NCBI GenBank assembly: GCA_937928385.1
Contig: CALEZD010000103.1
Location: 37,833 to 101,832 of the forward strand
DNA from: an uncultured Bacteroidota bacterium
GTDB lineage: Bacteria > Bacteroidota > Bacteroidia > Chitinophagales > Chitinophagaceae
Direction: 5' to 3'
Length of the DNA: 64,000 nt
Every line of letters begins with the position of its first letter. The first letter of the stretch is position 1. The notes under the pieces were generated by a model that worked only from the letters and a program-made list of their open reading frames with translations, did not search any database and was not told the origin of the DNA. Positions 30,390 through 39,640 of this stretch are shown here, one piece after another. A program made the position numbers and the translations under genes.

Positions 30390-33051
30390 AAACGTACTGA
30401 GAAATTTATTACTTACTATCATATTTCTGTATGCTGGCGAACAATCTATAGCGCAGATTAGAACATCAGGTGGTATAGGTAAGATGACACAGGCATCATC
30501 GCAGCCCGAAAAACCTGTTGAATATACCATTGGCGGTATTACAGTCTCCGGTACACGTTTTCTCGACAACGACCTTTTAATAACTGTCAGCGGCCTGGAT
30601 GTAGGGGATAAGATCAGGATTCCTAACGATGAAAAAATAACCAAAGCCATACGCAACCTGTGGGAGCAGGAGTTATTCTCAGATATCAGTATCAGCGCTA
30701 CGAAAATTGTAGGTGATAAAATATTTCTGAATATTGATATACAAGAAAGACCCCGTTTAAGTAAATACAATTTTAAGGGGATAAAAAAGAGCGAAGCGAC
30801 GGAACTGAAGGATAAACTGGGATTGGTAAAGTCGCGCGTGGTGACAGATGCTACCAAGAAGGAATCTATTGTAAGAATTCAGAAATATTATGCTGATAAG
30901 GGATTCAATGATGTGAGCGTAGAAGTAGAGGAGTATATTGATACTACTTCCGTCAATTCGGTGGTGCTCACCTTCGATATCAATAAAGGCGCACGCACGC
31001 ATATCAACCAGGTGAATATCGCAGGTAATACAATAGTGCCGGATACCCGCCTGAAACGTACACTGAAAGGCACAAAAGAGATGGCACGCATCAGCCTGCA
31101 TCCTGCTGATAAAATAAGTATCTATGAGCCGCCCAGCCGTATATCGTTTGGCGAGTATATGAAAAACTTCGGTTTCCTGTCACCATCTAAGACGCTGGAA
31201 ACCCTGGACCCATACTTCCGGTACAACTTCTTCTCTTCATCCAAGTTTGGTGAAAAGAAATTTGAAACCGATAAGCAAACCATGGTGGATTACTACAACA
31301 CACTGGGACACAGGGATGCGACAGTAATTGAAGATACAGTGTATTCAGTAGAGGGGGGCAACCTGAATGTTGACTTGAAAATAAGGGAAGGCCGCCAATA
31401 TTATTTTGGCAATATAGAGTGGAAGGGAAATACAAAGTACACAAGTGAATTTCTTAGTAAAATATTAGGCATCAAGAAAGGGGATGTGTATAACCTGGAA
31501 CTGTTGGAAACAAGGCTGGGTAAGATGTTGAGCCCCGATGGCGGCGATGATATCAGCAGCCTGTATATGAATGACGGCTACTTGTTTTTCAACGTTGAGC
31601 CGGTAGAGGTTTCAATAATCGGTGATACCATTAACTATGAAATGCGTATTACAGAAGGTCCGCAGGCTACTATTAAGAATGTACAAATTACGGGCAACTA
31701 CCGTACTAATGAGCATGTAATCAGGCGAGAACTGCGTACGCTTCCGGGCAATAAATTCAGCCGCGAAGACCTGATACGTTCACAAAGGGAAATCGCTAAC
31801 CTGGGCTTTTTCGACCAGGAGAAGATAGGTATACAGCCAAAACCCAACCAGGAAGATGGTACGGTAGATATTGAGTATTCGTTGGTCGAAAAGTCAAGCG
31901 ACCAGTTGCAGTTATCAGCAGGTTTTGGTGGTGGTATCAGTTTTTATGGAAACATAGGTGTTACGTTCAACAACTTTTCGCTGCGTAATATATTTAAGCC
32001 GGAACAATGGGACCCGCTGCCTGTAGGTGACGGCCAGAAATTCTCTGTGAATTACCAGTCCAACGGCCGGTTTTTCAACTCAGCTAATGTGGCGTTTACC
32101 GAGCCCTGGTTAGGCGGGAAAAAACCCAACTCGCTTACTACCAACTTCATGTACAGCAAGTTTAACAACTCTGTGGGTACCAATACCAATGAGTCTTATA
32201 TGCGTATGCTGGGTGGTGGTGTTTCTATGAGCAGGCGTATTAAATGGCCTGATGACAACTTCATATTTACTTACGGGTTGAATTACCAGAATTTCAAACT
32301 GAAGCAATATGAATTGATACAAGGTACAGGCTTCAACGATGGCCCATCTAACAACCTGTACCTGAAACTGGTGTTGGCCAGGTATTCAGTAGACCAACCT
32401 TTGTATCCGCGTAGTGGCTCTAATATTAACTTTACTTTTCAGTTTACACCGCCATACAGTTCTTTGTTTGATAAAGACAAAGACTATTCCACTGCTACAC
32501 CCGCAGAGAAATTTAAATGGATAGAATACCATAAATATCGCTTTACTGCCGAATGGTATCAGCGTATTACCGGCAACATCGTATTCAAGTTTGCCACCAA
32601 GTATGGCTTTATGGGCTTCTACAATCGAGATATTGGTTTTGCACCATTTGAGCGATTCCAGGTAGGTGGTGATGGTTTGTCAGGGCAGAACTTCTTTATT
32701 GGCCGCGACATCATTGCGCACAGGGGGTACAAAGGGCCTTACTCAAGCAATGCAACCATATTTAATAAATATACAGCTGAGGTGCGGTACCCATTCTCGC
32801 TCAGCCCTACATCTACTATATATGGTTTGATGTTTGTGGAGGCTGCCAATGCCTGGGCTAACTTTAACCAGTTCAACCCATCAAAGCTTAACCGTTCGGC
32901 CGGGGTAGGTCTCAGGGTATTCCTGCCTATGTTTGGCCTGTTGGGTTTAGACTACGGAGTAGGTTTCGACCGTTATAATAAGGCAGCGGGACTGACCAAG
33001 CTTAAAGATATTGCTAATTTTACCTTCATGCTTGGCTTCGAGCCTGATTAA
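30382..33051 (+). CDS. bamA: Outer membrane protein assembly factor BamA
   Basis: Inserts beta-barrel proteins into the outer membrane. I take the ATG at 30382 (MHKNVLRNLLLTIIFLY, a signal peptide), giving 889 residues; the frame upstream to 30313 lies within uppS. Five POTRA domains span about residues 55-470 (the first opens YTIGGITVSGTRFLDN), followed by the 16-stranded barrel with the IAHRGYKGPYS loop, VRYPFSLSPTSTIYG and a C-terminal strand ending NFTFMLGFEPD. Essential in all diderms. Two Skp-like chaperone genes follow directly. Confidence 0.95.
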   Translation: MHKNVLRNLLLTIIFLYAGEQSIAQIRTSGGIGKMTQASSQPEKPVEYTIGGITVSGTRFLDNDLLITVSGLDVGDKIRIPNDEKITKAIRNLWEQELFSDISISATKIVGDKIFLNIDIQERPRLSKYNFKGIKKSEATELKDKLGLVKSRVVTDATKKESIVRIQKYYADKGFNDVSVEVEEYIDTTSVNSVVLTFDINKGARTHINQVNIAGNTIVPDTRLKRTLKGTKEMARISLHPADKISIYEPPSRISFGEYMKNFGFLSPSKTLETLDPYFRYNFFSSSKFGEKKFETDKQTMVDYYNTLGHRDATVIEDTVYSVEGGNLNVDLKIREGRQYYFGNIEWKGNTKYTSEFLSKILGIKKGDVYNLELLETRLGKMLSPDGGDDISSLYMNDGYLFFNVEPVEVSIIGDTINYEMRITEGPQATIKNVQITGNYRTNEHVIRRELRTLPGNKFSREDLIRSQREIANLGFFDQEKIGIQPKPNQEDGTVDIEYSLVEKSSDQLQLSAGFGGGISFYGNIGVTFNNFSLRNIFKPEQWDPLPVGDGQKFSVNYQSNGRFFNSANVAFTEPWLGGKKPNSLTTNFMYSKFNNSVGTNTNESYMRMLGGGVSMSRRIKWPDDNFIFTYGLNYQNFKLKQYELIQGTGFNDGPSNNLYLKLVLARYSVDQPLYPRSGSNINFTFQFTPPYSSLFDKDKDYSTATPAEKFKWIEYHKYRFTAEWYQRITGNIVFKFATKYGFMGFYNRDIGFAPFERFQVGGDGLSGQNFFIGRDIIAHRGYKGPYSSNATIFNKYTAEVRYPFSLSPTSTIYGLMFVEAANAWANFNQFNPSKLNRSAGVGLRVFLPMFGLLGLDYGVGFDRYNKAAGLTKLKDIANFTFMLGFEPD

Positions 33052-33063
33052 TGGCTAAATTTG
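33032..33063 (+). promoter_or_regulatory. Internal promoter at the end of bamA for the OmpH genes
   Basis: TTG at 33032-33034, 21-base spacer, TAAATTTG at 33056-33063, an exact -7 match. It lets the chaperone genes be transcribed apart from uppS-bamA. Confidence 0.65.
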
Positions 33064-33092
33064 TTATTTCCTGATTGCTTAAACTCATTGAT

Positions 33093-33608
33093 ATGAAAAG
33101 GATATTCTTAGGTACAATTTGTGTGTTATTAGTGGCCTTCACAGCCCATGCACAACGTTATTGCGTTATCGACTCCAAGTATATACTGGATAAGATGGTA
33201 GAGTATAAGGATGCGCAAACCAAACTGGACAAACTTTCTGAAGATTGGCAAAAAGATATTGATAACAGGATGCAGGAAGTGGACAGGATGTATAAAACAT
33301 ACCAGGCTGAAAGGGCTATGCTGTCTGACGAAATGCGTAAAAAGCGCGAAGATGAAATAATTGCCAAAGAGAAAGCTGTAAAGGATTTGCAGAAAGAAAG
33401 GTTTGGCTACGAGGGCGAGTTATTTAAAGAGCGTCAGAAATTGATTAAGCCCATACAGGATAAAGTATTTAATGCAGTACAGAAATACGCTACATCCAGG
33501 GCGTTTGACATGGTGCTGGATAAGGCGGGCGGCGTAACCCTGTTTTATGCTGATCCGAAGATTGACAAAAGCGATGATATTCTTAAATCTCTTGGAATAA
33601 ACAAATAA
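33093..33608 (+). CDS. Skp/OmpH-family periplasmic chaperone, first copy
   Basis: A 171-residue protein from ATG 33093 (MKRIFLGTICVLLVAF, signal peptide ending HAQ); an in-frame start at 33075 would add six residues before it. Mature part starts RYCVIDSKYILDKM, then a long charged helical stretch (KDAQTKLDKLSEDWQKDI to RKKREDEIIAKEK), the tentacles of the Skp trimer, and a C-terminal sheet piece FDMVLDKAGGVTLFYAD. It holds unfolded outer membrane proteins on their way to BamA. Paralogue of the gene at 33655. Confidence 0.9.
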   Translation: MKRIFLGTICVLLVAFTAHAQRYCVIDSKYILDKMVEYKDAQTKLDKLSEDWQKDIDNRMQEVDRMYKTYQAERAMLSDEMRKKREDEIIAKEKAVKDLQKERFGYEGELFKERQKLIKPIQDKVFNAVQKYATSRAFDMVLDKAGGVTLFYADPKIDKSDDILKSLGINK

Positions 33609-33654
33609 TGGCATTTACTTTGCAACCCTGATTAATAAACATTAAAAAAATAAT

Positions 33655-34158
33655 ATGAAAAAGATAGTACTGATGATGGCCTGTGGTTTACTGATAGGCA
33701 ATTTAGCATTCGGTCAAACCAAATTCGGGCATATCAATTCAGCCGAACTATTGAAAGCAATGCCTGAAGTGACAAAAGCAGAAACTGATATTCAAAATTA
33801 TGCTAAGACCTTCCAGGATCAATTGCAGGCCATGGGCAAGGAGTATGAGAAGAAAATTCAGGAGTTTCAGGCAGGTGAAAAAACCATGACTGAAGCCATG
33901 AAAGAAGTAAAAGTGAAAGAGATTAAGGACCTGGAAGGCCGCATAGAAAGCACTAACCAGAGCGCACAGGAGAAGGTAGAAAAGAAAAGGCAAGAGCTGC
34001 TGCAGCCTATCATTGACAAAGCTGACAAATCAATAAAAGCCGTGGCTACAGAAAAGGGTTACGATTATATTTTCGATACCAGCACGGGCGCTTTGTTGCA
34101 TGTTAAGGCATCTGACGATATCATGCCACTGGTTAAAGCTAAAATGGGTATACAATAA
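33655..34158 (+). CDS. Skp/OmpH-family periplasmic chaperone, second copy
   Basis: A 167-residue protein with signal peptide (cleavage after AFGQ). The mature start FGHINSAELLKAMPEVTKAE is closer to classic Bacteroidota OmpH than the first copy. A coiled-coil stretch, about 60-125, and the ending YDYIFDTSTGALLHV follow. The two copies share architecture but little identity in the helices, so each may prefer different clients or form mixed trimers. It lies 46 bases after the first copy and ends at a strong terminator. Confidence 0.9.
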   Translation: MKKIVLMMACGLLIGNLAFGQTKFGHINSAELLKAMPEVTKAETDIQNYAKTFQDQLQAMGKEYEKKIQEFQAGEKTMTEAMKEVKVKEIKDLEGRIESTNQSAQEKVEKKRQELLQPIIDKADKSIKAVATEKGYDYIFDTSTGALLHVKASDDIMPLVKAKMGIQ

Positions 34159-34178
34159 TATTGTTATAGGGAATTGAT

Positions 34179-34214
34179 GAAGGGCAAATAGCAATATTTG
34201 CCCTTCGTTTTTTT
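34179..34214 (+). terminator. Strong terminator of the uppS-bamA-ompH block
   Basis: Perfect 12-bp stem: GAAGGGCAAATA (34179-34190), GCAA tetraloop, TATTTGCCCTTC (34195-34206), then GTTTTTTT. Confidence 0.92.
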
Positions 34215-34238
34215 ATGGACATCTTCAGTTAACCTAAG

Positions 34239-34246
34239 TATATTTG
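34239..34246 (+). promoter_or_regulatory. -7 element for ftsE
   Basis: TATATTTG, exact consensus, 30 bases before the ftsE ATG and directly after the terminator; no TTG at the ideal -33 distance. Confidence 0.45.
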
Positions 34247-34276
34247 CCCCTGTAGTTGTATTAAAAATATTTCTTC

Positions 34277-34966
34277 ATGCCGGATAGCGCCATAGTTTCT
34301 TTACGGAATGCGAATATATACCAGGGGCAGAGCCTCATTCTCAGCAATGTACATTTTGAAGTGAGGAAAGGAGAATTCGTGTACATGATTGGTAAAACAG
34401 GCAGCGGTAAATCCAGCTTGCTGAAAACACTGTATGGCGACCTGTACCTGAAAGAGGGGGAAGGAACTGTGGCAGGGTTTGACCTGAAAACACTGAAGTG
34501 GCAAACAGTACCACACCTCAGGAGAAACCTGGGCATTGTGTTCCAGGACTTTCGCCTGCTGACGGACCGTAACGTACACGACAATCTGGAGTTTGTGCTG
34601 AAAGCTACCGGCTGGACAGATAAAACCCTGATGAAGGAAAAGATTGATAATGTACTGTCTAAGGTGGGCCTGAGAAATAAGGGTTTTAAAATGCCTTACG
34701 AAATGTCGGGTGGAGAGCAGCAGCGGGTAGACATAGCACGTGCGTTGCTCAATAATCCCAAACTCATCTTAGCTGATGAACCTACCGGTAACCTTGACCC
34801 GGATACGAGGGATGAAATCATGCAACTGCTGTTTAGTATATGCCGCGACTATAATGCCGGAGTTATTATGGCCACCCACGATTATCATATCATACAAAAG
34901 TTTCCGGCACGTGTGGTGAGGATAGAACACAGCGCTGTGAAGGAAATATCGGCTGTAGGCATGTGA
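34277..34966 (+). CDS. ftsE: Cell division ATP-binding protein FtsE
   Basis: ABC ATPase that with FtsX activates peptidoglycan hydrolases at the septum. The 229-residue protein has Walker [10 protein letters not shown] (39-47), the Q-loop in [11 protein letters not shown], the signature [17 protein letters not shown], Walker [13 protein letters not shown] and the switch His in MATHDYHII. The order of motifs and the short length fit FtsE rather than a generic LolD, although LolD is the nearest alternative. No ftsX follows: the next gene is on the other strand. Confidence 0.85.
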   Translation: MPDSAIVSLRNANIYQGQSLILSNVHFEVRKGEFVYMIGKTGSGKSSLLKTLYGDLYLKEGEGTVAGFDLKTLKWQTVPHLRRNLGIVFQDFRLLTDRNVHDNLEFVLKATGWTDKTLMKEKIDNVLSKVGLRNKGFKMPYEMSGGEQQRVDIARALLNNPKLILADEPTGNLDPDTRDEIMQLLFSICRDYNAGVIMATHDYHIIQKFPARVVRIEHSAVKEISAVGM

Positions 34967-34970
34967 TTGC

Positions 34971-35717
34971 TTAGCTGAATACAGACCTGTAAAACATCTT
35001 TGCCAGGCTATATACCCATAAGAAAGGAATAAGAGGTAAATAAAGCGGGCTGTGCTTGTATATAGAACTATACAGCCTTAATTCTCCTTTCCGCATTTTC
35101 CACTTGTTGCCCGATGCGCCGCCCGCGCTTAGTTGTGGCCTGCCCAGTTGAGTGAGGGGCGTATCCAGCCAATGTACTGTGTGTTGATGCGCTACCCTGA
35201 TTGACAACTCATGGTCTTCGCAATAGCGATAACTTTCATCAAAACGTAGCGGCAGGCTTTTTCTTATGGCTATACATGAAGGTTGATAGGGGTTTCTTAG
35301 TAATACCGACAGATAACTGACAACTTTTAACTCATTAGCATATACCGTAGTTTCTGAATGGCCGGGCAACAAATATGGGTGCCCTATATATTGCACTTCG
35401 GGGTGCTCAGAAAATAACTTATGTAGTACGGATAACTTGCCGGGCAGCCAGGTATCATCGCTGTCCAGGAAAGCTATGATATCTCCTGTTGCAGCACCCA
35501 TACCGATATTGCGTGCAGCAGATGGACCTGAGTTATTGTCTAATGAAATAACAAACACACCTTTGTACTGTATAGCTATTTCGCTTGTGCCGTCGGTACT
35601 TGCATCGTCTACTACTATTATTTGGTAAGGAGGGAATGTTTGGTGCAGACAGGATTCTATAGCGGTGCGTATACACCCTGCCGCATTATATGCCGGTATC
35701 ACTACGCTGATTTTCAA
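34971..35717 (-). CDS. Family 2 glycosyltransferase
   Basis: A 248-residue GT-A enzyme without membrane segments except a possible C-terminal hydrophobic patch. It begins MKISVVIPAYNAAGCIRTAI, with VVDDASTDGTSEI, GPSAARNIGMGAATGDII and the DSDD metal motif at AFLDSDDTWLPG, then CEDHELSIR as catalytic base region. It should transfer a sugar in surface polysaccharide or lipopolysaccharide synthesis. The gene overlaps the upstream glycosyltransferase by 4 bases, so both are co-translated. Confidence 0.88.
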   Translation of the reverse strand: MKISVVIPAYNAAGCIRTAIESCLHQTFPPYQIIVVDDASTDGTSEIAIQYKGVFVISLDNNSGPSAARNIGMGAATGDIIAFLDSDDTWLPGKLSVLHKLFSEHPEVQYIGHPYLLPGHSETTVYANELKVVSYLSVLLRNPYQPSCIAIRKSLPLRFDESYRYCEDHELSIRVAHQHTVHWLDTPLTQLGRPQLSAGGASGNKWKMRKGELRLYSSIYKHSPLYLPLIPFLWVYSLAKMFYRSVFS

Positions 35718-36832
35718 AACCTTTTCTTTTTACGGTTGAATACCTCTTCATAAACATGCAGCAATGTTTTCTCTTCATGCTGCCAGCAATATTTCTCTCT
35801 AGCCTGCAGGCAGTTTTCCTGTAGCATGTTATAATATTCAGTATCACTCAATAGTTTGTTCAGTGCATTTGCTATGTCATCTGGTGTCATCGGTTCGTTT
35901 ACCAATATGCCTATTTCATGCTCTTCATTTACTTTCCTGTATTCCGGAAAGTTCATGCAAACCTGTGGCACGCCATTGTGCATATAATCAAAAAATCGGT
36001 TGGCCAGGGAATATTCATTGCTCTTGCTGATGGCATGGAACAGGGTCAGCCCTATGTAGGCATTAGCCGTATATGTTTTCAGTTCATCAGGCGGCACAAA
36101 TCCTTTAAACGCTATTTTGTCCTGTACATTGTATTGTGTAGCCAGTTCTTTTGCCTGTTTGAAGAAGTTGCCTTCGCCACATACTATCAACTGTGCCTTT
36201 ACCTGCAGCATGGCAGGTATCAGTTCTTCAAAGCAGCGCCCCTCGTTTACCCATCCCTGGTACAGTATGTATTTTTCTTTCTTTTCAGGTATAGTTAAAT
36301 GGTGTAAGACCGTTGCATTACGTACCACTGCAAATTCTTTACCGTATTTCTCCAGGAAGTACAGGGCGCAATATTCGCCAACAGTATAATTGTGAAAAAA
36401 GTTAGGGACTGTAATTCGTTCTATCCAGTCCCATATTTTCTTTTCGCGGGGCTTGGTTACCACTTCCTTCAACTCTGTAAACAACTCATGGGCGTCGTAA
36501 ACCCGGCGTTTGTTCCTGATGAGCGATACCAGGTACACAGGCAATATGGTATCGAGGTCTATGGCGCAGATTGCGTCACAGCGTTTAAACAACAGGTAGA
36601 AGAATAACATAATCCAGTAACCGCCATACAGTAGCTTGCCTTGTTCGGCTAATATTGGAATCCTAACCTGATGATATGGACGCTTAGTAAGCGGTTTGCT
36701 GTTTTTCCTTTTGAAACCCACTAATGTCACCTTATACCCTGCATTTGTCAGCGATGTACTTATGCGTATCATGCGCTGGTCATAATTCAGGTCGTTAGTA
36801 ACAGTGAGTATGATATGCTTTGCCTTACCCAT
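35714..36832 (-). CDS. Family 4-like glycosyltransferase (GT-B)
   Basis: A 372-residue GT-B enzyme. N-terminal part: HIILTVTNDLNYDQRMIRIS and LVGFKRKNS; C-terminal nucleotide-sugar domain: YILYQGWVNEGRCFEELIPA, IVCGEGNFFKQ, FKGFVPPDELKTYTANAYIG and an E-x7-E-like region around NEYSLANRFFDYMHNGVPQV. It is the first gene of a two-gene unit with the family 2 enzyme and probably acts on a membrane glycolipid. Sugar specificity unknown. Confidence 0.85.
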   Translation of the reverse strand: MGKAKHIILTVTNDLNYDQRMIRISTSLTNAGYKVTLVGFKRKNSKPLTKRPYHQVRIPILAEQGKLLYGGYWIMLFFYLLFKRCDAICAIDLDTILPVYLVSLIRNKRRVYDAHELFTELKEVVTKPREKKIWDWIERITVPNFFHNYTVGEYCALYFLEKYGKEFAVVRNATVLHHLTIPEKKEKYILYQGWVNEGRCFEELIPAMLQVKAQLIVCGEGNFFKQAKELATQYNVQDKIAFKGFVPPDELKTYTANAYIGLTLFHAISKSNEYSLANRFFDYMHNGVPQVCMNFPEYRKVNEEHEIGILVNEPMTPDDIANALNKLLSDTEYYNMLQENCLQAREKYCWQHEEKTLLHVYEEVFNRKKKRF

Positions 36833-37173
36833 TAATTGTCGAAGCAGTAAAAATAAGCCATTTAAACTTGCAGTTTATTTATGTATTTCCGGGAAGTTGT
36901 AGTACACGCCCGAAATATGTCAGAATAACAGGTAGCGGGCTATATGTAACAGGGTTTTTGCCAGGGCGAAAGCATTATACAGCATAATATTAATATGTAA
37001 CTAAGGGTAGATGCATTATAGAAAATGTCGTTTTGTTTGCAGGGATTGTTGCCTCAAGAAAGGGCGCGGGTTCAATCACAATGGTTTAGCTATATATCTC
37101 TGAATGTACAGCTCCGCTTAGTCTGAAATATAACCGTTTCTGATACCGCTATTTACCCGTTAGTCCCATTTTA
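36833..37173. other. Intergenic region between the glycosyltransferase pair and ribBA
   Basis: About 340 bases with no credible gene. I looked for an FMN riboswitch because ribBA follows and found none of its conserved core. A GGTTCAATC stretch near 37069 is not part of a tRNA fold. The short sequence GCATTATA occurs twice (about 36968 and 37011). Nothing else is seen apart from the ribBA promoter at its end. Confidence 0.6.
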
Positions 37174-37206
37174 TTGGCTTTCGGCATAGAAATAGCTGTA
37201 ACTTTG
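37174..37206 (+). promoter_or_regulatory. Bacteroidota-type promoter of ribBA
   Basis: TTG at 37174-37176, 22-base spacer, TAACTTTG at 37199-37206 (exact -7 match); start codon at 37229. Confidence 0.65.
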
Positions 37207-37228
37207 TAGACCATAGATATAATATTAT

Positions 37229-38428
37229 ATGTTAGATACAATTGAGTCTGCCATCGAAGATTTGAAGCTGGGAAAATTGCTGATAGTTGTAGACGATGAA
37301 GACCGCGAAAATGAAGGTGATTTTATAACAGCGGCTGCCAATGTGACACCCGAAATCATCAATTTCATGTCCAAATTTGGGCGCGGTTTGATATGCGCAC
37401 CCGTTACAGAGGAGCGTTGTGATGAACTGAAGCTGAACCTGATGGTGGAAAACAACACAGTATTACACCAAACTCCATTTACGGTTTCCGTCGATTTGAT
37501 AGGGCATGGATGCACTACCGGTATTTCTGCGCAAGACAGGGCCAAAACGGTACAGGCTTTAATTAACAGGGACACTAAACCGGAGGATCTGGGCCGCCCC
37601 GGCCATATATTCCCGCTCAGGGCAAAATCTGCCGGTGTACTCCGTAGGGCTGGACATACAGAGGCTACCGTTGACCTGGCACGCTTGGCGGGCTTTGAGC
37701 CGGCGGGTGTACTGGTAGAAATAATGAATGATGATGGCACTATGGCTCGGCTGCCGCAACTGATGGACATCGCGAAGAAATTCGACCTGAAAATCATCTC
37801 AATAAAAGACCTGATAGAATACCGCCTGAAAAATGAAAGCCTGATTGAAGAAGAAGTAAGGGTACAGTTGCCCACCAAGCATGGCAATTTTGAGTTAGTG
37901 GCTTTCAGGCAACTGAGTACCGGTGAACACCACCTGGCATTGAAAAAAGGTGAATGGGAAAAGGATGAGCCCGTATTGGTCAGGGTACACAGTTCATGCT
38001 TTACCGGCGATATACTCCACTCGCTGCGTTGCGACTGTGGCGACCAACTGCAGAAAGCAATGGAAATGGTAGAGCACGAAGGCAAAGGCGTGGTACTGTA
38101 TATGAACCAGGAGGGCAGGGGTATAGGCCTGTTGAACAAGCTGAAGGCATACAAACTGCAGGAAGAGGGTAAAGATACAGTAGAAGCCAACCTGGCTTTA
38201 GGATTTAAGAACGACCAGCGCGACTATGGTGTTGGCGCACAAATACTGAGGCACCTGGGTGTGAGCAAAATAAGGCTGATGACCAATAATCCGCGCAAGA
38301 GAGCGGGTTTGTCTGGTTATGGGCTGGAGATTGTAGAAAATGTAGCCATAGAAATACGCCCGAACCCCCATAATGAGTTTTATTTGCAGACCAAACGTGA
38401 TAAATTGGGTCACGAAATACTGAAGTAA
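37229..38428 (+). CDS. ribBA: Bifunctional 3,4-dihydroxy-2-butanone-4-phosphate synthase / GTP cyclohydrolase II
   Basis: Provides both starting branches of riboflavin synthesis. The 399-residue protein is a fusion: residues 1-200 form the RibB part with [14 protein letters not shown] (20-33), [13 protein letters not shown] and [13 protein letters not shown]; residues 205-399 form the RibA part with the zinc ligands Cys257, Cys268 and Cys270, the GTP-binding [16 protein letters not shown] and [15 protein letters not shown]. Both active sites look complete. No other rib genes are nearby, and no FMN riboswitch was found in front, so control is probably by the plain promoter at 37174. Confidence 0.96.
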   Translation: MLDTIESAIEDLKLGKLLIVVDDEDRENEGDFITAAANVTPEIINFMSKFGRGLICAPVTEERCDELKLNLMVENNTVLHQTPFTVSVDLIGHGCTTGISAQDRAKTVQALINRDTKPEDLGRPGHIFPLRAKSAGVLRRAGHTEATVDLARLAGFEPAGVLVEIMNDDGTMARLPQLMDIAKKFDLKIISIKDLIEYRLKNESLIEEEVRVQLPTKHGNFELVAFRQLSTGEHHLALKKGEWEKDEPVLVRVHSSCFTGDILHSLRCDCGDQLQKAMEMVEHEGKGVVLYMNQEGRGIGLLNKLKAYKLQEEGKDTVEANLALGFKNDQRDYGVGAQILRHLGVSKIRLMTNNPRKRAGLSGYGLEIVENVAIEIRPNPHNEFYLQTKRDKLGHEILK

Positions 38429-38453
38429 TAGCTGCACATAAAGCCGTTGAATA

Positions 38454-39638
38454 TTGAAAATCCTCTTCTTAGCCAACAGGACACCTTATCCGCCATACCG
38501 TGGCGATAAGCTGAAAATATACAACCTTGCCAAAAGGCTAAGGGGCAGGCATGAACTGCACCTGCTCACATTTGCGCAAACGGCGGAAGACCTTTCATAC
38601 AAAGAGGAACTGGAAAAGATATTCCATAAGGTGCATTTTGTCTACCTGCCCAAATGGAAATCGGTGCTAAGCTGTTTGCAGGCCTTGTGGACAAGAACAC
38701 CCCTGCAGGTACTCTATTTCCAATCGGCCGCTATGCAGGAAAAATTGCAGGAAGTATTGCAGGGCGATAAGTTTGATGCTGTGCATGTGCAGCACTTGCG
38801 AATGTCGCCATACCTGGCAGCCAACAAGAGTATTCCGCGTATACTGGATATGCCCGATGCATTTTCCCTGTATTGGCAGCGAAGGATAGAGGCGGCAAAG
38901 AATCCTGTCCTTAAATTGTTCAATAACATTGAATATAAAAGGCTATTGCGGTACGAGCAAGTAATGAAGGAGTATGACCTTTCTTTAGTCTGCTCTGCCG
39001 AAGACAAAGAATACCTGGAAACAAAACAAGGAATAACTAATATACAACTGCTGCCCAACGGGGTAGACCTGGATACCTTTAAAGCAGGCGGGCACGATTA
39101 TAGCCACAATCATACGTTGCTGTTTACCGGTAATATGGATTATGCCCCTAATGTAGATGCTGTCCAATATTTCGTTCAGGATATTTTTCCACATGTACTG
39201 GAGCGCTACCCGAACACACAGTTTGTGATAGCAGGACAAAGGCCGGTAAAAAAGGTGCAACAATTGGCTTCTGATAAAATAAAAGTAACCGGTTTCATCC
39301 GCGACCTGGCTGCTGTGTACAACGAGGCCAGCGTGGTAGTGGCGCCGTTACGTTTTGGTGCCGGTACGCAAAATAAAGTATTAGAGGCCATGGCTATGGG
39401 TGTGCCTGTGGTGTGTTCCAATATTGGTTTCAAAGGACTGGGCATTAAAAGTGGTGAAGGCGCTATCATGGAGGTTGAGCCCCTGGCATTTGCCAATTCT
39501 GTTATAGAGTTGCTGTCGGGCGAAGAAAAGCGCACAGCTGTAGGGACAAAGGGTACTGAAGTAATTCGTACAGGTTTTGGCTGGAATGCCATAGCGCTGA
39601 TGCTGGAGCAATACTGCGAAAAGGTGAGTGAGCGATAG
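38454..39638 (+). CDS. GT-B glycosyltransferase (family 4, PEP-CTERM/sugar-transferase type) with TTG start
   Basis: A 394-residue enzyme. Homologues begin MKILFLANRTPYPPYRGDK; here that exact sequence is read from a TTG codon at 38454, with no ATG or GTG nearby, so a TTG start is strongly indicated. The C-terminal domain shows HTLLFTGNMDYAPNVDAVQY, VIAGQRPVKKVQQ, VTGFIRDLAAVYNEASVVVA, and PLRFGAGTQNKVLEAMAMG. This subgroup resembles enzymes of the TIGR03087 type. It follows ribBA by 25 bases and may be carried on the same message. Confidence 0.85.
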   Translation: MKILFLANRTPYPPYRGDKLKIYNLAKRLRGRHELHLLTFAQTAEDLSYKEELEKIFHKVHFVYLPKWKSVLSCLQALWTRTPLQVLYFQSAAMQEKLQEVLQGDKFDAVHVQHLRMSPYLAANKSIPRILDMPDAFSLYWQRRIEAAKNPVLKLFNNIEYKRLLRYEQVMKEYDLSLVCSAEDKEYLETKQGITNIQLLPNGVDLDTFKAGGHDYSHNHTLLFTGNMDYAPNVDAVQYFVQDIFPHVLERYPNTQFVIAGQRPVKKVQQLASDKIKVTGFIRDLAAVYNEASVVVAPLRFGAGTQNKVLEAMAMGVPVVCSNIGFKGLGIKSGEGAIMEVEPLAFANSVIELLSGEEKRTAVGTKGTEVIRTGFGWNAIALMLEQYCEKVSER

Positions 39639-39640
39639 CT

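Noticed and set aside
37050..37100. tRNA-like GGTTCAATC stretch
   Set aside because: Flanking bases do not form a T-stem, and no acceptor or anticodon stem can be drawn; no tRNA seen in the window.
36833..37228. FMN riboswitch before ribBA
   Set aside because: The conserved core (the AGGG-type start and the CCCACCGGCGGT-like helices) is not present anywhere in this gap.
37225..38190. Open frame of 321 codons on the minus strand opposite ribBA
   Set aside because: It is a Ser-rich mirror of the ribBA codons; ribBA has all catalytic motifs and a promoter, so this is an antisense shadow.
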